A stretch of DNA of 64,000 nt from Vibrio intestinalis (GCF_025195085.2 NZ_JANAVY020000005.1:140400-204399), one strand, 5' to 3'; positions 47,662 to 56,102 are shown, counted from the stretch's first letter. Made by a program: numbers and translations. The notes: generated by a model not told the origin, from the sequence alone.

Positions 47662-48183
47662 GCCTAAAAGGGAAACATACTTAAGCAATATTACAGAAAA
47701 AATCGAAACCGCCATTAGGCTATATATTGAGAGCCTACTAGCGTCCTGAAACCCCCTCCCCTTCGCATCTATTAAATCTCTTTTTTGTATAAGAAAACTT
47801 GGAAGAGCATGGCTTGACTGAGCTTTGCAATCAGAACTCTCGACCACTATTATGTACTCTGAAAAATCAGTTTGATCACTTAACAATATTTCAGTTTGAA
47901 TGAGCAAAGCTGCCGAACAAGTAGCTCCACCAATGTCTCTCATGGTTAGCTGGTTGCGAATGTATACAAAAACTGTATATGTTACTCCAAGCACGGCAAT
48001 AAATAGTAGCGCAGCAGTAATTCCCTCGTGCTCTGTTGGTAGTGAAGAACCAATAATCAATGAGCAAAACAATACATATAGAACTAAACCAGCCCAAGCA
48101 GCTATTTCTTTGTTATTGTAGTATGTAGCATAGTGTGAACGCATATTTTCATAAAATCTTACTGCATCGTCTTTTTTTTACCA
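47659..48183 (-). pseudogene. Cassette membrane protein with poly-A frameshift
   Basis: ATG 48183 has a perfect AAGGAG site, but an A8 tract in codons 2-4 puts the frame into a stop after 11 codons. With seven A the frame reads MVKKDDAVRFYENMRSHYAT and continues as a 174-residue protein with two close spans (GLVLYVLFCSLIIGS, ITAALLFIAVLGVTYTVFVY) and a C-terminal span (IYSLMAVSIFSVILL). The frame from 48144 alone has no good ribosome site. It may be a pseudogene or expressed through slippage. Confidence 0.7.
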
Positions 48184-48222
48184 TATAATTCTCCTTAAAT
48201 TGCTGAAATTATAGATTTGGGC

Positions 48223-48344
48223 TAACGACGCATTAAGTGGTGAACAACGCAACCACCCTGCCTTAAACCTTACCACATTTAGCACCAAAGCCGACCCAGG
48301 CTGAAATTGCCAAGTGTTGAGAATCCGTCTTAAATGCTTTGTTA
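48223..48344 (-). repeat. attC site 2
   Basis: Starts TAACGACGCATTAAGTGG and ends AATCCGTCTTAAATGC then TTTGTTA. The outer GCATT/AATGC and TGG/CCG pairs match. Confidence 0.88.
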
Positions 48345-48802
48345 TATTTTAGCACAATTCGTTGATTTACTTGGTAAAGAACTGAGATGCAGACCTAGTT
48401 TTCTGAACCAAATCACAAACTCGAACTTACTTGACCGGCAGACGCGCCAAAACTAAAAACGAGTAAGTCCACTCCCCTGCTAATGAGGCAACTCAATACG
48501 CTTTCAACAAGCGCCCTTTCTTAGCAAAAGCAGCGCAGAACAATGGCGATTTGCCGACTCAACTGCCAAGGTTATTAGCTAATTGGGAAATATGCCCAAA
48601 GCGACTTTGAGCCAGAGAAACAAGACGCCCAAACCACCCGAAAACTTGAATGAAGCAACCCGCGAACCTTGGCATATTTTACGGGCTAAGTGGTTTGAGA
48701 ACTAGGCGATAATAGTGATTTGCTGAGTCTACTCCCAACGAATAACCAAAGGGGCAAAGAACGACTCAAAGGCATTTAAACCATTGAAATTCCGTTAAAA
48801 CA
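48345..48802. pseudogene. Cassette family Y copy 1: decayed plus-strand gene
   Basis: No intact ORF. It is related along its length to 62070-62529. Plus-strand fragments such as KYAQSDFEPEKQDAQTTRKL and, in another frame, NEATREPWHILRAKWFEN align with family X (LPHFKPTEI, EVTRENWHVLRVEGF), so it appears to be a decayed relative of that gene. Several stops and shifts are present. Confidence 0.5.
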
Positions 48803-48921
48803 TAACGCCCTGTTAAGGTGTAAGCAACGCAATACCAACGCCACCGCATACCACCTTAAACACTAAACGCAACGCATAGCAAAATGCCAAGCGTTGCGAA
48901 TCACTCTTAAATTGCTTGTTA
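48803..48921 (-). repeat. attC site 3
   Basis: Starts TAACGCCCTGTTAAGGTG and ends GAATCACTCTTAAATTGC then TTGTTA. The GTG/CAC pair matches; the outer CTGTT/AATTG pairing is imperfect. Confidence 0.85.
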
Positions 48922-49344
48922 GGTTTGTGATTTCCACTTCATTAGATGATAGCTTTCCGCACCATTGCCTATCGTTTCGGCAATGGTAAAACCCTGAGAT
49001 AAATAGAACTCAGTGGCATTGCTATTTTGACTAAGGCACTTGAGGCTTAGCCTTGGATACCGTTTTTTGGAAAGGTCTAGCAGTTTTAATCCAACACCAC
49101 CACGTAGCTTACGAGGACTAACAAACAGATGATGAATGAAGCTTTCAGGCGCCCAAATTGAGACAAAACCGACGACTTTGTTTGATTCAATTGCCATCCA
49201 AATACTTTCACCCTTTGTATCCCGCTAAAAATCTGACAGGTCGAATTCAACTGTATCCAACCATGTAAAAGTCGCTAGTCGCGATTCTAGATACAGCTTC
49301 TCTACAGCATTTAAATGATGAGATTGAAATCTTATTATTTCCAT
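48919..49344 (-). pseudogene. GNAT acetyltransferase with premature stop
   Basis: From ATG 49344 the frame reads MEIIRFQSHHLNAVEKLYLE and is open except for one TAG at 49225-49227 (codon 40, after VEFDLSDF). The rest, from GESIWMAIESNKVVGFVSIW to the end, is a normal GNAT domain with HHLFVSPRKLRGGVGLKLL (acetyl-CoA loop) and ATEFYLSQGFTIAE. The full length would be 141 residues. An internal ATG at 49197 could start a truncated product, but this would lack the first strand and helix. Confidence 0.8.
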
Positions 49345-49361
49345 GAACTTACCAACAAACC

Positions 49362-49460
49362 TAACGCCGAACATAAGGTGCGCTTCACTAAACTAACAAA
49401 GCGCGCTGAACTCCATGCCAAAACCGCCGAGTATAATGCGTCACCTTGATGTTTTTGTTA
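49362..49460 (-). repeat. attC site 4 (divergent, 99 bases)
   Basis: Starts TAACGCCGAACATAAGGTG and ends GTCACCTTGATGTTTTTGTTA. The stem pairs AACATAAGGTG with CACCTTGATGTT. It differs from its neighbours in sequence and length and belongs to the DcdV cassette. Confidence 0.8.
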
Positions 49461-49466
49461 AGTAAA

Positions 49467-51308
49467 TTAACTCACGGAGCCAGATACAAGTTTTTGTAAC
49501 CTTTCTATTTCTGCTCTTAATTCGGTATTTTCTGAGCGCAACATTTCTCTTTCTGATCTTAACGAACGCAGAGCCCTTTCTTTTTTATCTATTCCACCTC
49601 TGATATCTAAGAGAACTTCTAACTCATCTTTATATGGCATTATTGGTTGATATAGCTGATAAAATGCTCTACCAATTGCACCTCTAAATAATTCTAATGA
49701 AGGTTTAAACTCTCCGTTATCTAGAATATGTGGAGTTGCAATACCCGGATATGGATCTATGTACACAATCTTGGACATACCAAGTTGATAAGCCTTTTTA
49801 GCACACAGTTCACATGGGCTAGCAGATGTAAAGAGAATACCCCCTTTAACAGCTTGACCACCATGCTTCGAAATTTGTAAAAACGCATTTTCTTCTGCAT
49901 GAAGGGATCTTGTGTGTACTTGATTTTTCTTCTGCTCTACTTGATTCTGAACATCTTTAAAACAAAACGATAGATTACGTCCATCCAAATAATTTTGTCT
50001 TCTGACAAAGTTAAACTTCTCATGGAGAACATTACGAAACTCTTCATCATTTTTTTCATAAAAACTGTATGCAGCTTCATCAAATCCATTAATCAAATCA
50101 TCTGCACTTCTAAGTAAACAAGGAACTTGTCCCTGTGGAGTATTATTCCAACCAACAGCTTTAACAGAATACTTTGAGTCAGTAACAACTGCGCCAACTT
50201 GCCTTGATATACAACCAGAGTTTTGCTTAACACTGTAAGCAATTTGCATACAACTTTCTGTTGAAGTGGGCATTACAAGTCCGGGGTGAAGCATTAAGGC
50301 AACATACCAAGCGAGCTGAGCTCTAAGTTCACTATGACCATATTGGTTTTCTCTAGGATTGTTAATATGTATATCTGCCAGCTCAATACATTTCTGAATG
50401 TTTTGAGAGACATACTTATTATAACCACTAAGTTTTTTGGGATACTCTTTATCATCCAACTCTTGTATCTGAGATGAAGTAAACTTATGACTTTCCATTA
50501 AGTGTTTTAGTCTGTTGTTATTGTTTGTATTTACAGACATCAAATAGAAACCTGAATATCGGTCTCTAAGGTATACAGCTTCGTATGGATTACGTATTGC
50601 GTCGATGACGATATGACAAGGTTCATTGTTCTGTTTACTTACATATCTAGCCGCCTTTATTATCATATTTATTAGGGCTGGAAATGAAAACAATTTATCT
50701 TGGTCAAATTCTTTCTTATTAGCAGAGCCTGAGGCTCGAATATTATCACCAACAGTTTGGTACAATTTGGTATAACATCCTGGCATGATATCAGAAATAG
50801 CAAGTTTTAATTCGTTTGAAAACTCGGGCAGCCAGTTAAAGAAAACATCATATCCTTCTTTCTTTTTTTTACTTAATGATAACATGTCATCCTCAGACAT
50901 ATTATAAAAAGTTTTTATTCTATTGTGAGAATAGTCATATATTCCTTTAAAGTCAGAAAGTTTATGTGATATCAAATATAGTTCAATCTTAAGAACATCT
51001 GACAACAACAGACAGAACTCTTGATAGCTCAACCTTAATATGTAGCTTGTAATTACAGTTCTTACTTGAAGCCATTTAAAAGGGGTTCTATTTTTTTCAA
51101 TGTATTTTTTAACAATTCTATATTTACGCTGTTCATTACCAATATAATGAGATTGACCAGGATCTGGCAAATCTAACTTATCCGCAGATAGTATCGCTGC
51201 AGCAGTAGAGCAACCAGAACCTGTTCTACCAGTTAACCCAATAACTAGGAATTCGCTCATTTCACTATATATTTTTTCTATAGCCAAGGATTCTTTTTTT
51301 CTATTCAT
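49467..51308 (-). CDS. dcdV: DcdV/AvcD-like antiphage deoxycytidylate deaminase
   Basis: ATG 51308 lies after GAGG at seven bases; the upstream in-frame ATG 51320 lacks a site. The 613-residue protein has an N-terminal P-loop kinase-like domain (GLTGRTGSGCST) and a C-terminal cytidine/deoxycytidylate deaminase domain with HAEEN and PCELC zinc motifs, then a coiled coil. This fusion is typical of DcdV/AvcD, which depletes dCTP/dCMP on phage infection. It is AT-rich relative to core genes. The start is only about 27 bases from the neighbouring attC, leaving no room for a separate upstream inhibitory RNA. Confidence 0.85.
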   Translation of the reverse strand: MNRKKESLAIEKIYSEMSEFLVIGLTGRTGSGCSTAAAILSADKLDLPDPGQSHYIGNEQRKYRIVKKYIEKNRTPFKWLQVRTVITSYILRLSYQEFCLLLSDVLKIELYLISHKLSDFKGIYDYSHNRIKTFYNMSEDDMLSLSKKKKEGYDVFFNWLPEFSNELKLAISDIMPGCYTKLYQTVGDNIRASGSANKKEFDQDKLFSFPALINMIIKAARYVSKQNNEPCHIVIDAIRNPYEAVYLRDRYSGFYLMSVNTNNNNRLKHLMESHKFTSSQIQELDDKEYPKKLSGYNKYVSQNIQKCIELADIHINNPRENQYGHSELRAQLAWYVALMLHPGLVMPTSTESCMQIAYSVKQNSGCISRQVGAVVTDSKYSVKAVGWNNTPQGQVPCLLRSADDLINGFDEAAYSFYEKNDEEFRNVLHEKFNFVRRQNYLDGRNLSFCFKDVQNQVEQKKNQVHTRSLHAEENAFLQISKHGGQAVKGGILFTSASPCELCAKKAYQLGMSKIVYIDPYPGIATPHILDNGEFKPSLELFRGAIGRAFYQLYQPIMPYKDELEVLLDIRGGIDKKERALRSLRSEREMLRSENTELRAEIERLQKLVSGSVS

Positions 51309-51334
51309 TTTTTTCCTCATAATTTTTATTTACT

Positions 51335-51457
51335 TAACGCCCAATTAAGGGGTGAACAACGCCTCCACCCAAACCTAAAGCATTGTGTCATAGCCACTAA
51401 ATTTGAAGTAGAAGCAAAAATGCCAAGCGTTGTGAATCCCTCTTAAATTGATTGTTA
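51335..51457 (-). repeat. attC site 5
   Basis: Starts TAACGCCCAATTAAGGGG and ends AATCCCTCTTAAATTG then ATTGTTA. CAATT/AATTG and GGG/CCC pairs match. Confidence 0.88.
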
Positions 51458-51460
51458 GGG

Positions 51461-52180
51461 TTAAATCTGCACGAACCGTCTCGGCACACTATCGTCTTTT
51501 AAAACTTCAGCCCAATACTCAGTTAACTGCTTTGAAGTGATAAGGTTGCTCTTACTTAATGACGCTGACAGTTGAAGAATCAAATCAGCCAATACACAGT
51601 AATAAGCAGATAGTGTATGTGGTAAAACCATTATTCTTGATTGAGTACTTGTAACATAAACAAGCATCTCTCCTCTTCCCAGTGCATAACTATCCCCAAG
51701 AGCCTTAAAGGTGCGGTGTGTAAATGCGGACAACTCTTGATAATACCTAGAACGCTCTTTACGGGCTTTTTCACCGTCTGTTTCTTTCAAATATTCTCGT
51801 GAAACTCTGTGAGGGATAAATTCGCCCTGATACCACTTTTCCAATGACTTTCTAGATTTACTTGTATCGGCTCGGAAATAAGTTAGTAGATCGAGGTTTT
51901 CTACAACATCTCTAAATAGCCTAGCTGTTATCCTGTGCTTTTTGTTATCAAGGTTTCCTAACGCTTCTATCAAGGCATCACTCGAATCAGTTAACAGCAT
52001 CCTTTCAGCTTTCTCAAAGCTATTTTCATTTCTTCCAAAGCACATATTTTTATGCATAAGTGTTTCAAAAAATCCATGAAGCAAAAGTTCAGCTTCTTTA
52101 GCAAACTGTCTATTTGCATCCCATTCGTATGGATTTCTGTAGGCTTCTTGAGGACTTCTGCCCCATACAAAACTAGCCAT
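51461..52180 (-). CDS. Cassette protein of unknown function, 239 residues
   Basis: A soluble, mostly helical protein starting MASFVWGRSPQEAYRNPYEW. The segment RSRYYQELSAFTHRTFKAL, with an R...H pair and the LS..TH pattern, recalls DUF5677/HEPN-like helical proteins, but the match is weak and I cannot name a family. Its ATG follows AAGGAAAGAC. It lies in its own cassette next to the DcdV cassette; a functional link is not shown by the sequence. Confidence 0.65.
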   Translation of the reverse strand: MASFVWGRSPQEAYRNPYEWDANRQFAKEAELLLHGFFETLMHKNMCFGRNENSFEKAERMLLTDSSDALIEALGNLDNKKHRITARLFRDVVENLDLLTYFRADTSKSRKSLEKWYQGEFIPHRVSREYLKETDGEKARKERSRYYQELSAFTHRTFKALGDSYALGRGEMLVYVTSTQSRIMVLPHTLSAYYCVLADLILQLSASLSKSNLITSKQLTEYWAEVLKDDSVPRRFVQI

Positions 52181-52199
52181 GTCTTTCCTTATTTAACCC

Positions 52200-52321
52200 T
52201 AACGCCGCGTTAAGTAGTGAGCAACGCCACTACGAAACCTAGCCATACCACCGTAAACACAAAACCCAACAATAGAATGAAAAACGCCATGCGTTGGGAA
52301 TCTGCCTTAAACGCTTTGTTA
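52200..52321 (-). repeat. attC site 6
   Basis: Starts TAACGCCGCGTTAAGTAG and ends AATCTGCCTTAAACGC then TTTGTTA. GCGTT/AACGC and TAG/CTG pairs match. Nearly identical to site 9 (53865) throughout. Confidence 0.92.
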
Positions 52322-52335
52322 GTTGCCCATCTCCA

Positions 52336-52383
52336 GTGCTAGTGCTAACATTTGTGTGCACACCACTTTCTAAGGACTAGCAC
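52336..52383 (+). promoter_or_regulatory. Promoter/operator of the toxin-antitoxin pair
   Basis: GTGCTAGT at 52336-52343 and ACTAGCAC at 52376-52383 form a perfect 8-bp inverted repeat ending at the antitoxin ATG, with the palindrome TGTGCACA between. This is a likely autorepression site. A ribosome site AAGGA lies inside. Confidence 0.6.
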
Positions 52384-52668
52384 ATGGACACTAGAATCCA
52401 GTTTCGCGTTGATGACGAAACAAAACGCTTAGCTCAACAAATGGCAGAGAGCCAAGGTCGTACTCTTAGCGATGCATGCCGTGAACTCACAGAGCAAATG
52501 GCTGAACAACAAAGAAAGACATTATCTCATGATGCTTGGCTTACTGAACAAGTAAACCTTGCTTTTGAGAAGTATGACTCTGGTAAAGCTGTGTTTATTG
52601 ACAATGAATCAGCTAAGTCACGAATGGAAGCACGTAAAGCTAAGATTCGTAGTCGAGGCCAACAATGA
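52384..52668 (+). CDS. RelB/DinJ-family antitoxin
   Basis: The 94-residue protein starts MDTRIQFRVDDETKRLAQQM, a ribbon-helix-helix DNA-binding domain, followed by GRTLSDACRELTEQMAEQ and a flexible charged C-terminus that should wrap the toxin. It overlaps the toxin start by four bases (ATGA) and is encoded opposite to normal cassette genes, so it uses its own promoter. It should repress the operon and neutralise the toxin. Confidence 0.85.
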   Translation: MDTRIQFRVDDETKRLAQQMAESQGRTLSDACRELTEQMAEQQRKTLSHDAWLTEQVNLAFEKYDSGKAVFIDNESAKSRMEARKAKIRSRGQQ

Positions 52669-52943
52669 TTTTATGGGAAGAAGAGTCTCTAAATGATCGA
52701 GAAAAGATCTTTGAGTTTCTCTACGATTTTAACCCAGACGTTGCAGAAAGAACTGACAATATCATTGAAGCCAAAGTAGAAAACCTACTGGAGCAACCTT
52801 TGATGGGTGTACAACGTGACGGTATTCGGGGAAGGCTATTAATAATTCCCGAAGTTTCAATGGTTGTATCTTATTGGGTCGAGGGCTCGATAATTCGCAT
52901 TATGCGAGTGCTGCACCAAAAACAAAAATTCCCTGCGGACTGA
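52665..52943 (+). CDS. RelE/ParE-family toxin
   Basis: The 92-residue protein has the RelE/ParE fold: start MILWEEESLNDREKIFEFLY, central EQPLMGVQRDGIRGRLLIIP, and the C-terminal strand IIRIMRVLHQKQKFP. RelE members cleave mRNA on the ribosome and ParE members poison gyrase; the sequence does not decide between them. The gene ends 17 bases before the next attC. Such pairs are thought to stabilise large cassette arrays. Confidence 0.85.
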   Translation: MILWEEESLNDREKIFEFLYDFNPDVAERTDNIIEAKVENLLEQPLMGVQRDGIRGRLLIIPEVSMVVSYWVEGSIIRIMRVLHQKQKFPAD

Positions 52944-52959
52944 TGCGGCGTATGGCAAC

Positions 52960-53081
52960 TAACGCCGTGTTAAGGGGTGAACAACGCTAACCACCCTACC
53001 TAAACCATTGTGCCGTAAACACTAGATCTAATCCAAACCGAAAACGCCAAGCGTTGAGAATCCCGCTTAAACACTTTGTTA
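52960..53081 (-). repeat. attC site 7
   Basis: Starts TAACGCCGTGTTAAGGGG and ends AATCCCGCTTAAACAC then TTTGTTA. GTGTT/AACAC and GGG/CCC pairs match. Nearly identical to site 8. Confidence 0.9.
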
Positions 53082-53412
53082 ACTGGCGAACTAAAATCTA
53101 ACCTCAAGCTTAATTCAAACCTTTATACAAGCAGATAGGCTTAGCCTACTTAGGATAAAGAAAACTAATCAAAAATTGAACTTATCAAATAGCTACAGCT
53201 TAAATACGACTGTGACAGGATTAGCATTTACTCATACTTTAGCCAATGAAAAACCTCAGTATAATAACGTGCGCTATATATTATTAGACGGCTTTTTGCA
53301 GTATAACTCCGTTTCCCGAACTCTAAAGAAAAACTGACATTTGGGATTACCTTACTTAGGGGAAACCTAGAAAAATAGATTCATACCTATGCTATTTGAT
53401 ATTGGAGCCAGT
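53082..53412. other. Twin cassette copy 1 without intact cassette-sense gene
   Basis: About 330 bases strongly similar to 53535-53864. No minus-strand ORF of note. A plus-strand frame (RIKKTNQKLNLSNSYSLN, then TVTGLAFTHTLANEKPQYNN and RYILLDGFLQYN, SVSRTLKKN stop) is conserved with copy 2 but lacks a clear start here because of a one-base difference near 53130. Confidence 0.5.
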
Positions 53413-53534
53413 TAACGCCGTGTTAAGGGGTGAACAACGCTAAACACCCTACCTAAGCCATTGTGCCGTAGACACTAAAGCTAATTCAAACCGAAAACAC
53501 CAAGCGTTGAGAATCCCGCTTAAACACTTTGTTA
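53413..53534 (-). repeat. attC site 8
   Basis: Starts TAACGCCGTGTTAAGGGG, ends AATCCCGCTTAAACAC then TTTGTTA. Same pairings as site 7. Confidence 0.9.
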
Positions 53535-53864
53535 ACTGGCGAACTAAAACCTAACCTCAGCCTTACTCAACCTTTGCTACATACAGATAGACTTAGCCCA
53601 ATTAGGATAAAGAAAACTAATCGAAAATTGAACTTACCAAATCACTACAGCTCAAATCCAACTGTGACAGGATTGGCATTTACTCATACTTTAGCCAATG
53701 AAAACACTCCGTATAATAACGCGCGCTATATATTATTAGACGGCTTTTCGCAGTATAACTCCGTTTCCCGAACGCTTAAGAAAAACTGACGTTTGGGATT
53801 ACCTTACTTTGGGGAAACCTCGGAAAATAAATTCATACCGATGCTATTTGATATTGGAGCCAGT
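53535..53864. other. Twin cassette copy 2 with a conserved plus-strand frame
   Basis: Tandem near-duplicate of 53082-53412. The plus-strand frame is open from a TTG inside attC at 53529 to TGA at 53789 (86 codons), ending SVSRTLKKN. The last 44 codons match copy 1 without gaps. No strong ribosome site is seen, so it may be a gene relic rather than a working gene. Confidence 0.45.
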
Positions 53865-53986
53865 TAACGCCGCGTTAAGTAGTGAGCAACGCCACCACGA
53901 AACCTAACCATACCACCGTAAACACAAAACCCAACGATGGAATGAAAAATGCCATGCGTTGGGAATCTGTCTTAAACGCTTTGTTA
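53865..53986 (-). repeat. attC site 9
   Basis: Starts TAACGCCGCGTTAAGTAG, ends AATCTGTCTTAAACGC then TTTGTTA. GCGTT/AACGC and TAG/CTG match. Confidence 0.92.
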
Positions 53987-53991
53987 GGGCT

Positions 53992-54639
53992 CTATTTTTT
54001 TGCGACTGTTGATATAGTGTCTAAAGCTTTTTCATAAACACTTGTTGGAGCTTTCCCAATGTCTATAGATGATGGTGAAAAGTGCTCAATAAACTTAAAA
54101 GCTACTAATGGGTCTCCGCCAGACGCACGTAAGGCATCGGCTTGCGCATGATATAACTCAGCTAGTCTTGCGTAGTAACGCATAAATTGTACTGCTATTT
54201 GGATCAACAATATGACAAACCCTACTGCGCCAAAACTAAATGCAATGGTGGAAAGTGACGATGCAAAACCAGATGACGCAGTTTGAGGTGAACTTTCACT
54301 AGACTTTAAGTCATTTATTAACGTTATTGTCTCTTTTAGCTTCGCTTCAGCTACTTCATTGGAAACTGTATTTCTTTCAAGACTTAAAAGGCTATCGGCT
54401 AACTGTGCCCCTCTAGCTTCTAATGTTGCGCTAAGTGATCTGCCCGAAAAAGCAAACGACACATCACGATCTTGATACTGATAAAAGATCAACATGACAA
54501 GAACTTGAACTACAAAAAGTAATGCTGTCCCGATCATTAGCATAGTCCTTCTTGCTCTTCTTCCTCTTGCTTCTAAAGCATCTATCGAACTATCAAAGTT
54601 CATGTGCTTTGGTAGCTCGTTATTCATTTCTTCATTCAT
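53992..54639 (-). CDS. Cassette membrane protein, 215 residues
   Basis: The protein starts MNEEMNNELPKHMNFDSSID, has a basic RGRRARR segment, a first span (TMLMIGTALLFVVQVLVMLI), a periplasmic or luminal helical region with AEAKLKETITLINDLKSS, and a second span (FSFGAVGFVILLIQIAVQF). A C-terminal cytoplasmic domain follows. The family is not recognised. It stops five bases before its attC. Confidence 0.68.
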   Translation of the reverse strand: MNEEMNNELPKHMNFDSSIDALEARGRRARRTMLMIGTALLFVVQVLVMLIFYQYQDRDVSFAFSGRSLSATLEARGAQLADSLLSLERNTVSNEVAEAKLKETITLINDLKSSESSPQTASSGFASSLSTIAFSFGAVGFVILLIQIAVQFMRYYARLAELYHAQADALRASGGDPLVAFKFIEHFSPSSIDIGKAPTSVYEKALDTISTVAKK

Positions 54640-54667
54640 ACAAATTTTCCAGACCGTTCTTGAGCCC

Positions 54668-54758
54668 TAACGCCGCATTAAGGTGTGAGCGACGCTTGGC
54701 TATACTTGAGCGAAGCGAAAACGCCAAGCGTTGCGAATCACTCTTAAATGCTTTGTTA
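54668..54758 (-). repeat. attC site 10 (short loop)
   Basis: 91 bases; starts TAACGCCGCATTAAGGTG, has the loop CTTGGCTATACTTGAGCGAA, and ends AATCACTCTTAAATGC then TTTGTTA. GCATT/AATGC and GTG/CAC match. Confidence 0.92.
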
Positions 54759-54844
54759 TGTGCAACATTTTCATATTGGAAATTGTACGAATCTCCTTTT
54801 TGAAAACAGACACTAAGACCAGAGCCACTAAATACAATCTATCG

Positions 54845-55327
54845 CTACTTTGGCTGGTTTAGTGATTTTTCCACTCGATAGAACACACCAAAGATAAGTA
54901 AACAAAGAACATACGATAGCACTGTTATAATGTTAAATATTGAGCCACTGACTACTATTTTATCTATCTTGTCCCTGACTAACACTCCTGAGTCGTCGAA
55001 TAGCTCATATACTTTTAAGTAGCCATTCTTCCCAGTTACGACTTGCATTGTCCCAATATACAGTTCACCTAAATTCAAACCATCAGAGCTTCTTGAATAC
55101 GCTTCTACTGTTTTACCATGAGCGTTCAATCTCAGAGTATCGATAAGATTTTTGCCTAGAGTCAAACTGTCAGCTGTAACTCGAAAGCGAGCCTTATTAC
55201 CTTCATGGCCATCGTAAACAGCGCTAAAATGGTTAAGTGAGTCTTGCGAGATAAAAGGACGTTCTAGCTGTAGAGCAGCGAGAACTAATGCTAAAAGACA
55301 CAATTTACGAAACATACTACCAATCAT
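54845..55327 (-). CDS. Cassette protein with two terminal membrane segments
   Basis: The 160-residue product (MIGSMFRKLCLLALVLAALQ) has an N-terminal hydrophobic segment, a soluble middle (FRVTADSLTLGKNLIDTLRL, LNLGELYIGTMQVVTGKNG) and a C-terminal span (IITVLSYVLCLLIFGVFY). The middle is probably extracytoplasmic. M5 (MFRKL) is an alternative start. The family is unknown. The 86 bases to its attC hold no gene. Confidence 0.66.
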   Translation of the reverse strand: MIGSMFRKLCLLALVLAALQLERPFISQDSLNHFSAVYDGHEGNKARFRVTADSLTLGKNLIDTLRLNAHGKTVEAYSRSSDGLNLGELYIGTMQVVTGKNGYLKVYELFDDSGVLVRDKIDKIVVSGSIFNIITVLSYVLCLLIFGVFYRVEKSLNQPK

Positions 55328-55366
55328 TGAAAGAAACCTCTTCTACCAGACGCCCCATGTTGCCCA

Positions 55367-55489
55367 TAACGCCGCGTTAAGTAGTGAGCAACGCTACCAC
55401 TGAACCTAAACTATTGTGCCATAAACACTTAAGCCAAACTTTGAACTGAAACCGCCAAGCGTTGGGAATCTGCCTTAAACGCTTTGTTA
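55367..55489 (-). repeat. attC site 11
   Basis: Starts TAACGCCGCGTTAAGTAG, ends AATCTGCCTTAAACGC then TTTGTTA. Both stem pairs match. Confidence 0.92.
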
Positions 55490-55996
55490 GCATGTTGTTT
55501 CCGCTACAAACTCATTCACCTGAGTACGTGTAGTGAAACGTACTTTAGTGCCGTGAAAATCACTGAACAATTGCTGATGAAACTGTCGTGAACTTTTGGA
55601 TTCTCGAACCGAGTATTCAGAAGCCCATTTCAATAATTCACGAAAATTCTTCTCCGCCAGTTCCTCATTAAGTTGCTTCGAGCTCTCAGAACCGCGAGCA
55701 TAAAGAGAACTTTCACATTCAGACCACTCCAAATCTAAAAATAACAGCATGTCAGCAGAAAAAATAAGCTGTTCAACTAAAGCACCAAATACTCCCTCAA
55801 CTACCCAGTTGGATTGAGACTTTATACTAGCAATTTCATTTTCAATTGCTCCAGTGGATCGTTTTTGATTATAGCCACCTGGCTCCCATACAATCGAGTC
55901 CAAGTTAACTTCTTGCAATTGGAGCTTTCGGGATAACTGTTTCGACAACCAACTCTTACCTGAGCCAGAATTACCAATGATGAGAATTTTCTTCAT
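55487..55996 (-). CDS. P-loop nucleotide kinase-like protein (FlaR/adenylate-kinase type)
   Basis: The 169-residue protein starts MKKILIIGNSGSGKSWLSKQ with Walker A GNSGSGKS at residues 8-15. LDSIVWEPGGYNQ and NWVVEGVFGALVEQL resemble the AAA_17/FlaR-type small kinases annotated as topology-modulation or adenylate kinase-like proteins. A LID-like Arg-rich part is weak. The substrate is unknown. The TAA stop lies in the attC end. Confidence 0.75.
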   Translation of the reverse strand: MKKILIIGNSGSGKSWLSKQLSRKLQLQEVNLDSIVWEPGGYNQKRSTGAIENEIASIKSQSNWVVEGVFGALVEQLIFSADMLLFLDLEWSECESSLYARGSESSKQLNEELAEKNFRELLKWASEYSVRESKSSRQFHQQLFSDFHGTKVRFTTRTQVNEFVAETTC

Positions 55997-56011
55997 ATTA
56001 CTCCTACATGC

Positions 56012-56102
56012 TAACGCCGCATTAAGGTGTGAGCGGCGCTTGGCTATACTTGAGCGAAGCGAAACTGCCGAGCGTTGCGAATCACTCTTAAATGCTTTGT
56101 TA
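56012..56102 (-). repeat. attC site 12 (short loop)
   Basis: 91 bases; TAACGCCGCATTAAGGTG to AATCACTCTTAAATGC, TTTGTTA, with the same CTTGGCTATACTTGAGCGAA loop as sites 10 and 16. Confidence 0.92.
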
